A DNA stretch of 12,359 nt from JARDZI01 sp041639705 (GCA_041639705.1 JBEQBT010000083.1:1-12359), one strand, 5' to 3'. Positions 1 to 8,350 are shown, counted from the first letter of the stretch. Program-made: numbers and translations. Notes: generated by a model from the letters alone, not told the origin.

Positions 1-37
1 CCCGCAGCGCACTCACGGGTTAGTTTGCATCATAATT

Positions 38-172
38 GTTGATGCGCATCAACGGGCGAACACTGTTCGCCCCTACAAACTGTCATTCTGAGCGCAGCGA
101 AAAATCTTTCCCTAGGTGCGCATTAAGATCCGACCCTGCGCTCAGGATGATAAACCATTGGTGCCTGTCACC
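38..172. repeat. Cluster of interspersed palindromic repeats
   Basis: This block is visibly richer in G+C than the rest of the window and contains no plausible gene. It holds four symmetric parts. GTTGATGCGCATCAAC (38-53) is a perfect 16-bp palindrome. GGGCGAAC/GTTCGCCC (54-61 and 65-72) is an 8-bp stem with a 3-base loop. Two 27-base arms (81-107 and 126-152) are inverted copies of each other at 20 of 27 positions and share the core TGAGCGCAG. GGTGCCTGTCACC (160-172) is a short stem-loop. From memory, motifs of the GGGCGAAC...GTTCGCCC and TCATTCTGAGCGCAGCGAA kinds recur in intergenic regions of many unrelated bacteria. Their mobility mechanism is not evident here. Confidence 0.6.
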
Positions 173-287
173 TTAGAGACACATTCTTCATATTTTGTTT
201 ATCAACTTATTGCTACATTTCAAGAATATATTTTGCATCTAAAGGGAAAAATGTTTAAGGTGAATTAACTTTTAATAGGAGGGGCTT

Positions 288-1175
288 ATGAGAGTTGGTA
301 TACCTAAAGGGTTATTGTATTATAAATACCATCCATTTTTAAATAAATTTTTTACTGAATTAGGAGCAGAAATAATAACATCAAATGATACAAATAAGGA
401 TATTCTTGATGAAGGAGTAAAATATTGTGTAGATGAGGCATGTCTTCCTGTAAAGATATTTCATGGCCATGTGGCTTCAATAAAGGATAAATGCGACCTG
501 TTAGTTATACCCAGGATTATGCGATTAAGAAAGGGTGAATTTATATGTCCTAAATTTTGTGGACTGCCTGAAATGGTTGAAAATAGTATTAGGAATATGC
601 CTGAAATTATTGGTGAGCCAATATATGCTACCTCAGAAAAGGAATTATATGCATGGTCAAGGTCAGCAGGAGAGAGGGTTATAAAGGATAGGAATAGAAT
701 ACATGCAGCATTTGAAAAAGCAATTGAAGAACAGAAAAACTTTAAAAGTGGAATTAATGACACAGGATATAATATAAAGGTTGCAATTGCAGGGCATCCA
801 TACAATATTTATGATAATTTTGTAAATATGAATGTTTTAAAAAAGCTGAATAAGCTTGGCGTAGGAGGAATGACAGAGGAATATGTAAATGATGATGATA
901 TTGAGAAACAAGTAAAGAAACTTTTCAAGAAACCCTTTTGGACCTTTGCTAGAAATTCATATGGATTTACCACATATTTAAGCCAGTTAAGAAAAGTTGA
1001 TGGAATAGTATACATATCCTCCTTTGCATGTGGAATAGATTCAATAGTAATTGAACTCATAAAGGATAGGATAGAAAGTTTTCCATTTTTGGTTCTTAAA
1101 ATTGATGAACATACAGGTGAAGCAGGGCTAGACACGAGAATTGAGGCATTTGTAGATATGCTTGAAGGGCGGTGA
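288..1175 (+). CDS. Acyl-CoA dehydratase activase-related protein, DUF2229/COG3580-like
   Basis: This 295-residue protein resembles the DUF2229/COG3580 family, which accompanies ATP-dependent 2-hydroxyacyl-CoA dehydratase activases. The N-terminus MRVGIPKGLLYYKYHPF and the C-terminal signature around residues 271-288 (DEHTGEAG followed by TRIEAF) support this. Cysteines 47, 52, 87, 91 and 248 could bind an iron-sulfur cluster, as cysteines do in the related dehydratase subunits; that is inference. The ATG at 288 follows a strong AGGAGGGG site at 278-284. The next gene begins 4 bp after the stop, so the two are cotranscribed. In some bacteria the equivalents of this protein, the next one and the activase are fused into one very large polypeptide; here they are separate. 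The biochemical role of the family is unknown to me, so the assignment is to family only. No convincing sigma-A promoter was found upstream. Confidence 0.85.
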   Translation: MRVGIPKGLLYYKYHPFLNKFFTELGAEIITSNDTNKDILDEGVKYCVDEACLPVKIFHGHVASIKDKCDLLVIPRIMRLRKGEFICPKFCGLPEMVENSIRNMPEIIGEPIYATSEKELYAWSRSAGERVIKDRNRIHAAFEKAIEEQKNFKSGINDTGYNIKVAIAGHPYNIYDNFVNMNVLKKLNKLGVGGMTEEYVNDDDIEKQVKKLFKKPFWTFARNSYGFTTYLSQLRKVDGIVYISSFACGIDSIVIELIKDRIESFPFLVLKIDEHTGEAGLDTRIEAFVDMLEGR

Positions 1176-1179
1176 TATC

Positions 1180-2277
1180 ATGAAAGTTACATTTCCTCAT
1201 TTAGGGAATGTTTATATAGGAGTTAAGGCGTTACTTGATGGTCTGGGAATTGAATATGTAATGCCACCATTCTCAAGTAAAAGATCCCTTGAAATAGGTT
1301 CACTATATTCTCCAGAGGAAATATGCCTTCCATTTAAAATCAACATAGGGAATTACATACAGAGTATTGAACAGGGGGCAGATACCATAATAATTACTGG
1401 CAGCTGCGGACCCTGTAGATTTGGTGAATATTGTGAGTTACAAATTAATCTTCTAAAAAAGCTTGGATATGATCTTAATTTTGTTGTAATAGATACACCT
1501 GGTGACATAGGAATAAAGGAATTTTTAAATAGAATAGGCAGTATTACCTGTGAAAGTAAAAAAAATAGATATCAGAAATTCAAAGCATTATATGATGCAA
1601 TAAGGGTATTAAATCAAGTTGATGAAATAGAAGGCATTGCTCATGAAATTGCAGGTTATGAAACAAATGCTGGGATGAGCAAACATATTCTGAACCAATG
1701 TAAGTCTCATGTAATGAAATGCAGTTCTCCAGGTGAAATGATAGAAATGTTAAAATCATATAAATTCAAAATGAATAATATTGAAGTTGCTAAGAACAAA
1801 AATCCTGTAAAGGTTGCAATTATAGGTGAAATATATACTATAATTGAACCCTTTTCTAATATGTATATAGAGGATAAGCTAATGGAATATGGAGTGGCCT
1901 CAAAACGAAGACTCACTCCAAGCTGGTGGGTTAAAAATACCGTACTATCTCCACTTGGTATAAACTCAAGAGACATTAAAAGAGCTTCAGAGGATTATTT
2001 AAATTTATGTATTGGAGGCCATGCTAGAGAATGTGTTGGAGAGGCAGTTTTAGCCTATGAGGAGGGATTTGATGGAGCAATTCAAATCTTCCCAATGGGA
2101 TGTATGCCAGAAATTGTAGCAAAGTCAATACTCCCAACCATATCAAGGGAAAAGGATTTTCCTATAATGACCCTTGTTGTAGATGAAATGACAGGTGAGG
2201 CAGGCTATGTTACGCGAATTGAGGCATTTATTGATTTACTTGAGAGGAGGAAAGAAAATGTACTATTTAGGCACTGA
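1180..2277 (+). CDS. Activase-associated Cys protein, COG3581-like
   Basis: A 365-residue protein related to the upstream gene and to the 2-hydroxyglutaryl-CoA dehydratase (HgdA/HgdB-like) fold. Residues 46-53 carry an EICLPFK-type motif with Cys49, and residues 75-86 (GSCGPCRFGEYC) supply Cys76, Cys79 and Cys85. The C-terminus repeats the family signature DEMTGEAG followed by TRIEAF. These cysteines are plausible cluster ligands (inference). I start it at ATG 1180 rather than TTG 1162, because the ATG follows a GGGCGGTG site at 1168-1174 and gives the family-like N-terminus MKVTFPHLGN. Its 3' end overlaps the next gene by 20 bp, and it carries that gene's AGGAGG site (2245-2250), which suggests translational coupling. 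It probably acts with the activase as reductase partner or electron acceptor. The substrate is unknown. Confidence 0.83.
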   Translation: MKVTFPHLGNVYIGVKALLDGLGIEYVMPPFSSKRSLEIGSLYSPEEICLPFKINIGNYIQSIEQGADTIIITGSCGPCRFGEYCELQINLLKKLGYDLNFVVIDTPGDIGIKEFLNRIGSITCESKKNRYQKFKALYDAIRVLNQVDEIEGIAHEIAGYETNAGMSKHILNQCKSHVMKCSSPGEMIEMLKSYKFKMNNIEVAKNKNPVKVAIIGEIYTIIEPFSNMYIEDKLMEYGVASKRRLTPSWWVKNTVLSPLGINSRDIKRASEDYLNLCIGGHARECVGEAVLAYEEGFDGAIQIFPMGCMPEIVAKSILPTISREKDFPIMTLVVDEMTGEAGYVTRIEAFIDLLERRKENVLFRH

Positions 2278-3214
2278 TGTAGGTTCAGTAAGTACTGATA
2301 TAGTTTTATTAGATGAGAAATTAAATGTGGTTGAAAAGCTATATTTAAAGACAAAGGGAAGGCCAATCAATGCTATACAGGATGGGTTCATGCAATTAAA
2401 GGATAAGTATCAAAGTAATGAAGTTAAAGCAGCAGGAAGCACTGGAAGTGGAAGGAGCATAGCATCCTTTCTAATAGGAGCTGATGCAGTTAAAAATGAA
2501 ATAACTGCCCATGCAGTGGCTGCTCTTAATATAGACAGGGATGTAAAAACTATAGTGGAGATTGGAGGACAAGATTCCAAAATAATAGTATTAAAAAATG
2601 GTGTAGTTACAGACTTTGCTATGAACACAGTTTGTGCAGCTGGGACTGGTTCTTTTTTAGACAGACAGGCAGAGCGTTTGGATATTCCAATTGAGGAGTT
2701 TGGAGATTATGCACTAAAGTCAACTTCACCAGTAAGAATAGCAGGAAGATGCGCTGTGTTTGCAGAATCTGATATGATACATAAGCAGCAGCTAGGATAT
2801 AATGAATCGGATATCATTGGGGGACTATGTGATGCATTGGTTAGAAACTATCTAAACAATGTTGCTAAAGGGAAGGAAATAAGTTCGAAAGTATTTTTTC
2901 AAGGAGGGGTAGCAGCAAATAGTGGCATGAAATCTGCTTTTGAAAAAGCATTTGGATTTGAGATAATAGTGCCAGAGCATTACAATATGATGGGGGCAAT
3001 AGGAGCAGCGATAATTGCAAAATCAGCATATGAAAAATCCCAAAGGACAAAGTTCAAGGGTTTTCAGCTTGCGATGAGCAAATTTATATCATCAAGCTTT
3101 GAATGTGATGGATGTACAAATAGATGTGAGGTTGTTAAAATTCATGAAAATGAAAATGTAATTGGGTGCTTTGGGGATAGGTGTGGAAAATGGAGCAGTA
3201 AAATTGCAGTGTAA
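2258..3214 (+). CDS. BadF/BadG/BcrA/HgdC-type acyl-CoA dehydratase activase
   Basis: A 318-residue ASKHA-fold ATPase of the family that activates 2-hydroxyacyl-CoA dehydratases and drives benzoyl-CoA reductases by ATP-dependent single-electron transfer. Visible motifs are phosphate-1 (YLGTDVGSVSTD, residues 3-14), GSTGSGR (60-66), EIGGQDSK (101-108), CAAGTGSFLD (126-135), RCAVFAESDMIH (164-175) and the adenosine-site QGGVAAN (215-221). Cys126 and Cys165 match the two cysteines that hold the dimer-bridging [4Fe-4S] cluster in HgdC. Residues 283-309 add five cysteines (283, 286, 290, 304, 309), a short Cys-rich tail beyond the minimal activase. ATG 2258 was chosen over an upstream start at 2195 because GAGAGGAGG lies at 2242-2250 and the fold starts there. 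It is the last gene of the three-gene operon. No dehydratase subunit genes are in view, so its client is probably one of the two upstream proteins. Confidence 0.92.
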   Translation: MYYLGTDVGSVSTDIVLLDEKLNVVEKLYLKTKGRPINAIQDGFMQLKDKYQSNEVKAAGSTGSGRSIASFLIGADAVKNEITAHAVAALNIDRDVKTIVEIGGQDSKIIVLKNGVVTDFAMNTVCAAGTGSFLDRQAERLDIPIEEFGDYALKSTSPVRIAGRCAVFAESDMIHKQQLGYNESDIIGGLCDALVRNYLNNVAKGKEISSKVFFQGGVAANSGMKSAFEKAFGFEIIVPEHYNMMGAIGAAIIAKSAYEKSQRTKFKGFQLAMSKFISSSFECDGCTNRCEVVKIHENENVIGCFGDRCGKWSSKIAV

Positions 3215-3238
3215 AAAGATTATGACGTTAAAATGAAT

Positions 3239-3267
3239 TTGATGTTTTTTACATGTAGAGGTAGAAT
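3239..3267 (+). promoter_or_regulatory. Sigma-A-type promoter for the permease gene
   Basis: TTGATG (3239-3244) and TAGAAT (3262-3267) are separated by exactly 17 bases. They lie 39 bp before the permease start, which marks a new transcription unit after the activase operon. Confidence 0.55.
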
Positions 3268-3305
3268 ATAAAATAGCTTCTATGTTTGCTTAAGGGGGAA
3301 TTTTT

Positions 3306-4538
3306 TTGAGTTTTAAATTGTCTGCAATTCATGGTAATAAATTTAATAAAAATGCCATGCTATATCTTTATGCAATGGTATTTTACAGCATTGCAGCTGG
3401 TGCTTTTGGTATGCTCCAGGGAATTTACATAAAGCTTAAGGTAGGAGAAGACTTTTTAGGAATGTTAATAAGTACAAAAACCCTTGCAATGGCACTATTT
3501 GCCTTTCCATGTGCATTGATTGTTAATCGAATTGGCAAGAAAAAAGCATTACTTTTATCAATGTCTTTTATATTGTTCTCAATAGTAATGCAGGGGTACT
3601 TTCAATCTAGTTGGATTATTCTTACCTTTGGCCTCATACAGGGTTGTTTTGATGCATTACTTTCAGTAACAGGAGGACCATTCCTAGCTGAAAATAGTCA
3701 TGGCGAGGAAAGAGTTATGCTCTTTAGTGTATCATTTGCTGTAAATACCTTCTCTGTAATGACTGGTTATTATATATTTGGACAAGTAGTTGAAGATTTA
3801 AGTAAAAGCATTAATATTATACAAGCATATAGGTATGGTATAATTGTATCAGGATTTGTAGGAATTGCAGCACTTGTATTTATTGCATTAATTAGGGAGA
3901 AGCCCTTGTTAGAGGAGAATAAAAAAAACATAACTCTCAAAGATTCTATCGCGGTTTTTGGCGAAAAGGGGGTACTGCAATTTATAATATACAATTCACT
4001 AATAGGTTTTGGGGCAGGATTGGTTGTACCATATTTTAGCGTATATTTAAAATTTAAGATAAATATCACAATTAGCCAACTTGGGTTAATAATGTCATTA
4101 TCTCAGGTTGCAACAGGAATTGGTGGATTAATAACTCCAATTCTTGCAAATAAATTTGGTAAGGTAAACACCATAATAATGTGCCAGATTGCATCAATTC
4201 CATTTCTATTGATAATTGCAACTCCCCCATCTATATTGGTAGTATCAATAGCCTTTTTTATGCGAAGTGCATTGATGAATATGGCAGGACCAGTTATAAG
4301 CGATATATCCATGGAGCTAGTAGAAAATGAAAAAAGATCAGTGCTGTCAAGCATATTGAATCTTTCAGCTAGCTTTACTAGAGCCATAAGTGCAGTAGCT
4401 GCAGGTTTTATGATGAAGCATTTAACAAATGGTTATGAAATACCATATTACATAACTACATTCCTTTATGTAATTGCAACTCTATATTTTTATAAAACCT
4501 TTAAGAGCTATAATAAAGAAGAATCAGTAAGTTGTTAA
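3306..4538 (+). CDS. Major facilitator superfamily permease
   Basis: A 410-residue integral membrane protein with about twelve hydrophobic segments in two halves of six, split by a charged loop near residues 196-220 (REKPLLEENKKN). A motif-A-like sequence, NRIGKKKALLLS (74-85), lies between segments 2 and 3, and a weaker equivalent, NKFGKVNTI (282-290), lies in the second half; both are typical of the superfamily. The substrate cannot be told from sequence; drug or metabolite export is one possibility. A TTG start at 3306 is preferred, as AAGGGGGA (3292-3298) is well spaced before it. The next in-frame ATG (3357) has no such site and would trim 17 residues. The Nudix gene follows 23 bp after the stop with its own AGGAGG, so the two are probably cotranscribed. 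Confidence 0.85.
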   Translation: MSFKLSAIHGNKFNKNAMLYLYAMVFYSIAAGAFGMLQGIYIKLKVGEDFLGMLISTKTLAMALFAFPCALIVNRIGKKKALLLSMSFILFSIVMQGYFQSSWIILTFGLIQGCFDALLSVTGGPFLAENSHGEERVMLFSVSFAVNTFSVMTGYYIFGQVVEDLSKSINIIQAYRYGIIVSGFVGIAALVFIALIREKPLLEENKKNITLKDSIAVFGEKGVLQFIIYNSLIGFGAGLVVPYFSVYLKFKINITISQLGLIMSLSQVATGIGGLITPILANKFGKVNTIIMCQIASIPFLLIIATPPSILVVSIAFFMRSALMNMAGPVISDISMELVENEKRSVLSSILNLSASFTRAISAVAAGFMMKHLTNGYEIPYYITTFLYVIATLYFYKTFKSYNKEESVSC

Positions 4539-4561
4539 GTAATTTATTAGGAGGAATTTTC

Positions 4562-5080
4562 ATGGAGGATTTTATAAAAAGCATAAGGCGAAATTCAATA
4601 CAAAGGATAGCAGCAATTTGCTATATTATTAAGGATGAAAAGACACTAATGATTGATAGAATAAAAGAACCCTTTAAAGGCTTCCTTGTTGCCCCTGGTG
4701 GGAAGCAGGAAGAGGGAGAAGCTATTGAGGATTGCATAAAGAGGGAAATTATTGAGGAAACAGGACTTATAATTAAAAATCCTGAACTTAAGGTGGTCAC
4801 AACAGAGATAGGACCTGATAACTATAATTGGATATTATTTATATATGTATGCCGACAATCCTCTGGAGAGGTAAAAGAAAGTGATGAAGGAAAGCTTACA
4901 TGGATAGACATTAATAGTCTAAAATATGAAAGGCTTTCTAAAATAGACAAGGAAATACTACCCTATGTGTTTTCTGACAATAAATATATAATGTATTTAA
5001 AATACGATAATAATAAAAATTGTACAATGGAAAGTGTCGAGAAATTGAATGGGGACAGGAAATGTGATGTTTGGATTTAA
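4562..5080 (+). CDS. Nudix hydrolase, MutT-like
   Basis: A 172-residue protein with a complete Nudix box at residues 47-69, fitting GX5EX7REUXEEXGU (G47, E53, R61, E62, E65, E66, G68). The glutamates bind the divalent metal that activates water to hydrolyse a nucleoside-diphosphate-linked substrate. The flanking beta strands (AAICYIIKDEKTLMIDR and FLVAPGGK) are as in MutT/8-oxo-dGTP diphosphatase relatives, so pool sanitation is possible but the substrate is not established. Residues after about 140 are hydrophilic and not family-typical. ATG 4562 has GGAGG at 4550-4554 and is preferred over an in-frame TTG at 4532 inside the permease gene. Confidence 0.88.
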   Translation: MEDFIKSIRRNSIQRIAAICYIIKDEKTLMIDRIKEPFKGFLVAPGGKQEEGEAIEDCIKREIIEETGLIIKNPELKVVTTEIGPDNYNWILFIYVCRQSSGEVKESDEGKLTWIDINSLKYERLSKIDKEILPYVFSDNKYIMYLKYDNNKNCTMESVEKLNGDRKCDVWI

Positions 5081-5106
5081 TTTTAATATAAGTCAAGTAC
5101 AAGGGG

Positions 5107-5129
5107 TAGATATGAATATTAAATATCTA
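5107..5129. repeat. Short inverted repeat TAGATAT...ATATCTA
   Basis: Seven-base arms (5107-5113 and 5123-5129) flank a 9-base AT-rich centre in the gap between the Nudix gene and the desulfurase operon. It could be an operator, but in DNA this AT-rich it may be chance. There is no T-run after it, so it is not a standard terminator. Confidence 0.25.
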
Positions 5130-5187
5130 AAATAAAAATAAATATTAATATTATTTAAGAAGAAATCCCAAAATATTTATATAATAG

Positions 5188-5216
5188 TTGGGGCTGTTTT
5201 TTTATTGTGGTATTAT
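5188..5216 (+). promoter_or_regulatory. Possible promoter of the desulfurase-thiI-ZIP operon
   Basis: TTGGGG (5188-5193) and TATTAT (5211-5216) have a 17-base spacer, giving a start near 5223 and a leader of about 38 bases before the desulfurase ATG. The -10 matches consensus at five of six positions; the -35 is poor. Confidence 0.35.
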
Positions 5217-5260
5217 ATATTATTGATACCCAAATTTAAGGATTCAGGAGGATTATTACT

Positions 5261-6406
5261 ATGAATTTGGTATACTTTGACAATAGCGCTACAACAAGAC
5301 CATATAGAGAAGTTATAAATGAGGTTAAGGAATGTATGGAAAGTTATTTTGGGAACCCTTCCTCCGCACATAGACTTGGTATTGAAGCAGAAAGAAAAAT
5401 AAAAACTGCAAGGGAAAGGGTGGCAAAGCTAATAGGTGCTATACCTCAGGAAATTATTTTTACATCAGGTGGAAGCGAAGCAAACAATACAGTAGTAAAG
5501 GGATTAATATCAAAGGGAGATCATATAATAAGCTCCAAAATTGAACACCCAAGTATTCTTCAAACACTTAAAACTCTAGAAGAGGAAGGATATGAGGTAA
5601 CATATCTTAATGTGGATAATAGAGGCCTTATAAATATTCAGGATTTGAAAAACTCAATTAAAGCCAATACTAAGCTTATAACAATTATGCATGTTAACAA
5701 TGAGATAGGTTCTATTGAACCTGTTAATGATATAATAAAAACTGTTAGAGAAATTAATAAAAGGACAAAGGTGCACATTGATGCAGTACAGTCCCTAGGA
5801 AAACTTAAAATTGATGTTAAAAAGTTGGATGTGGATTTAATGTCACTAAGTAGTCATAAAATTCATGGGCCTAAGGGAGTGGGCGCTTTATATATTAAAA
5901 AAGGTTTAATATTGAAATCTCTGATTACTGGGGGAGGACAGGAAATGAATGTAAGGTCAGGCACTGAAAATCTCCCGGGAATATCTGGCTTTGGAATAGC
6001 AGCAGAAATTATTGGGGATAAGCTGGAAGGGGAAAGGGATAAAATCGTCAACGTAAAGAAATATTTTATTGAGAGGCTTCATGAAATTGATAGAATATCG
6101 ATCAATAGCCCCCAGGATGGGCTCCATATTGACAATATACTTAATGTATCCTTTGAAAATATTAGGGGAGAAGTTTTGCTTCATGCATTAGAAGATTATA
6201 ATATATATGTATCCACTGGTTCTGCATGTTCAGCAAAAAAGTCCAATCAAAAAAATTATGTTCTACCTTCCATTGGATTAAAGCCATGTTATATAGAGGG
6301 AGCAATAAGGTTCAGCTTTTCATATGGTAATACTGTAGAAGAGGTTGACTACACAATAGATGCATTAAAAAAGATACTTTCATTTCTAAGGAGGAATAAG
6401 ATATGA
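5261..6406 (+). CDS. nifZ: Cysteine desulfurase, NifZ/IscS-type, partner of ThiI
   Basis: A 381-residue PLP-dependent class V aminotransferase-fold enzyme that takes sulfur from cysteine and holds it as a persulfide. Visible features are the N-terminal YFDNSATT, a GNPSSAHRLG motif (31-40), the ring-stacking His96, Asp174 and Gln177, the PLP lysine in SSHKIHGPKG (Lys200) and the catalytic cysteine in STGSACSA (Cys323). It is a group I (NifS/IscS-like) enzyme. The next gene, thiI, overlaps its stop by 4 bp. In Bacillus subtilis, NifZ is the dedicated sulfur donor of ThiI, so the same job is inferred here: sulfur for 4-thiouridine in tRNA rather than general Fe-S assembly. No iscU or iscA gene is present. 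ATG 5261 follows AGGAGG at 5246-5251. The symbol rests on the thiI pairing. Confidence 0.9.
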   Translation: MNLVYFDNSATTRPYREVINEVKECMESYFGNPSSAHRLGIEAERKIKTARERVAKLIGAIPQEIIFTSGGSEANNTVVKGLISKGDHIISSKIEHPSILQTLKTLEEEGYEVTYLNVDNRGLINIQDLKNSIKANTKLITIMHVNNEIGSIEPVNDIIKTVREINKRTKVHIDAVQSLGKLKIDVKKLDVDLMSLSSHKIHGPKGVGALYIKKGLILKSLITGGGQEMNVRSGTENLPGISGFGIAAEIIGDKLEGERDKIVNVKKYFIERLHEIDRISINSPQDGLHIDNILNVSFENIRGEVLLHALEDYNIYVSTGSACSAKKSNQKNYVLPSIGLKPCYIEGAIRFSFSYGNTVEEVDYTIDALKKILSFLRRNKI

Positions 6407-7545
6407 AAAAACTATTAATAAAGTTTTCTAGTGAAATAACCCTAAAGGGTTTGAATAGGAAAACCTTTGAGGATGCCTTGATTAAAAACATAAGAGATAA
6501 AATAGGGAATCAGTATAATATTAAAAAGGAGCCTGGAAGGCTTTATTTGGATTCTTATACTGATGAAGTTATTGAAAAGGTAAAGGATATTTTCGGAGTT
6601 ATTGGTGTTGCTGAGGCTGATGTTGTGGAAAAGGATATAGAAAGTATTGCAAGAGCTGCAGTTGAGCAGTTAAAGAGCATTCCAAATGTTAAAACTTTTA
6701 AAGTGCAAACTAAAAGAGGAGATAAGAATTTCCCCCTAAATTCATTAGAAGTTTCTACAAAGGTTGGAGGAATAATTTTAAATAACATCCCAGAAATTAG
6801 TGTGGATGTACATAATCCTGAAATTATTGTAAATGTTGAAATAAGAAAGGATACATATGTGTTTTCAAAGGAAGAAAAGGGTCAGGGAGGTATGCCATAT
6901 AAAACCTCTGGTAAAGGGGTTCTCCTATTATCAGGTGGAATAGACAGCCCAGTTGCAGGGTACATGATGGCAAGGAGAGGGCTAGAAATTGTTTCTGTTT
7001 ATTATCATAGTCACCCATACACAAGTGAAAGGGCAAAGGAAAAAGTAATTGATCTAGCAAAGCAGCTTGTGAAATATACAGGACATATGAAGCTTTATGT
7101 AGTATCATTTACTAAAATTCAGATGGAGATAATTGAAAAGTGCAGGGAGGATGAACTAACTATCATAATGAGAAGGTTCATGACAAAGATTGGAGAGAAG
7201 ATTGCAACTAAAGAAGGTGCCCTATCAATTATTACCGGTGAAAGTTTAGGCCAGGTAGCAAGTCAAACACTTGAGAGTATGTATGTAACTAATAATGATA
7301 TTAATATGCCTGTATTTAGGCCATTGGTTGCAATGGATAAGATTGATATAATGGATGTATCAAGAAGAATTGGTACATATGATATTTCTATACTTCCATA
7401 TGAGGACTGCTGCACAATATTTGTAGCAAAGCACCCCAAAACCAGACCTAGACTTATTGATATACTTGAATCAGAAAAAGCACTTGATAAGTCAGGTCTT
7501 ATAGATGAAGCAATTAATGAAGCAGAAATAATAGAAATAAAATAA
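6403..7545 (+). CDS. thiI: tRNA 4-thiouridine sulfurtransferase ThiI, without rhodanese domain
   Basis: A 380-residue cytosolic enzyme that adenylates uridine 8 of tRNA and exchanges its oxygen for sulfur. The order is an N-terminal ferredoxin-like region (about 1-60), a THUMP domain (about 60-165) and a PP-loop ATPase domain starting at LLLSGGIDSPVAGYMMARRG, with the pyrophosphate loop SGGIDS at residues 177-182. The motif ITGESLGQVASQTLESM (277-293) is characteristic. Cys336 and Cys337 in PYEDCCTIF lie where the ThiI PP-loop-domain cysteine is expected. The protein ends after this domain, so the C-terminal rhodanese domain of Escherichia coli ThiI is absent, as is usual in Bacillus and clostridia. 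Sulfur must then come directly from the upstream desulfurase. AAGGAGG at 6388-6394 fixes the ATG at 6403. Confidence 0.96.
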   Translation: MKKLLIKFSSEITLKGLNRKTFEDALIKNIRDKIGNQYNIKKEPGRLYLDSYTDEVIEKVKDIFGVIGVAEADVVEKDIESIARAAVEQLKSIPNVKTFKVQTKRGDKNFPLNSLEVSTKVGGIILNNIPEISVDVHNPEIIVNVEIRKDTYVFSKEEKGQGGMPYKTSGKGVLLLSGGIDSPVAGYMMARRGLEIVSVYYHSHPYTSERAKEKVIDLAKQLVKYTGHMKLYVVSFTKIQMEIIEKCREDELTIIMRRFMTKIGEKIATKEGALSIITGESLGQVASQTLESMYVTNNDINMPVFRPLVAMDKIDIMDVSRRIGTYDISILPYEDCCTIFVAKHPKTRPRLIDILESEKALDKSGLIDEAINEAEIIEIK

Positions 7546-7558
7546 ATAGGAGGATAAA

Positions 7559-8317
7559 ATGAGCAGTTTTATTTTAGGTTCTTTAGCAAGTCTTATAACA
7601 GGACTTGCAACAGCCACAGGTGCTATTCCTATTTTTTTTACCAAAAGTGTAAATGAAAAATTCATAGATACCATACTTGGATTTGCTGCAGGGGTAATGC
7701 TTGCTGCAACCTCCTTTAGCCTATTGCTTCCTGCACTTGATATTGCAAAAGGAAATATTTTCTTAGTATTGCTTGTAGCTGCTGGAGTTTTAGCAGGTGG
7801 AGTTTTTTTGGATATTATTGATAAAAATGTGCCTCATTTTCATACCTTGGGAGGTTTTGAAGGAAGAAGTTCAAGGATGAACAAGCTTATATTGTTTATT
7901 CTTGCAATTACAATACATAATTTTCCTGAGGGTCTTGCAGTAGGTGTCAGCTTTGGAGGAGGTAATATAAATGATGGCCTCGCCATAGCAATAGGGATTG
8001 GGCTTCAGAATATACCAGAAGGCTTTGCAGTGGCTTTTCCATTGATTGCTGAGGGAGTAAGTAAGAAAAAAGCATTTTTAATTACTCTACTAACAGGTAT
8101 TGTTGAACCAATAGGAGGCATTTTTGGTGCTGGTGTTGTTCAGGTAGCAAAACCAATACTTCCATTTGCATTAGCATTCGCAGCAGGTGCAATGTTATTT
8201 GTAATAAGTGATGAAATAATACCAGAAACACATAAAAAAGAAACATATAGAACAGCTACCTATGGAATATTGATTGGGTTTGTGGTAATGCTGTTGTTTG
8301 ATGTATTGTTAGGATAA
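7559..8317 (+). CDS. ZIP-family divalent metal transporter, GufA/ZupT-like
   Basis: A 252-residue membrane protein with about eight hydrophobic segments. It carries the two ZIP metal-site helices: HNFPEGLAVGVSFGGG (His120, Asn121, Glu124) and QNIPEGFAVAF (Gln150, Asn151, Glu154). Gln in place of the first His in the second motif is the GufA-type pattern, as I recall from the bacterial BbZIP structure. IVEPIGG (181-187) is the next conserved helix. The expected role is import of zinc, iron or manganese; the metal cannot be told. A His-rich loop is absent apart from PHFH (92-95). AGGAGG (7548-7553) precedes the ATG, 13 bp after thiI, so it is the third gene of that operon. A functional link to thiolation is not evident. 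Confidence 0.9.
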   Translation: MSSFILGSLASLITGLATATGAIPIFFTKSVNEKFIDTILGFAAGVMLAATSFSLLLPALDIAKGNIFLVLLVAAGVLAGGVFLDIIDKNVPHFHTLGGFEGRSSRMNKLILFILAITIHNFPEGLAVGVSFGGGNINDGLAIAIGIGLQNIPEGFAVAFPLIAEGVSKKKAFLITLLTGIVEPIGGIFGAGVVQVAKPILPFALAFAAGAMLFVISDEIIPETHKKETYRTATYGILIGFVVMLLFDVLLG

Positions 8318-8350
8318 TACTAGGGTTGATAATAAGTAGTTTGGAGTCCA

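Noticed and set aside
5081..5260. T-box or other riboswitch ahead of the desulfurase operon
   Set aside because: No T-box sequence, anti-terminator or conserved aptamer core was seen; only a weak promoter and a short inverted repeat.
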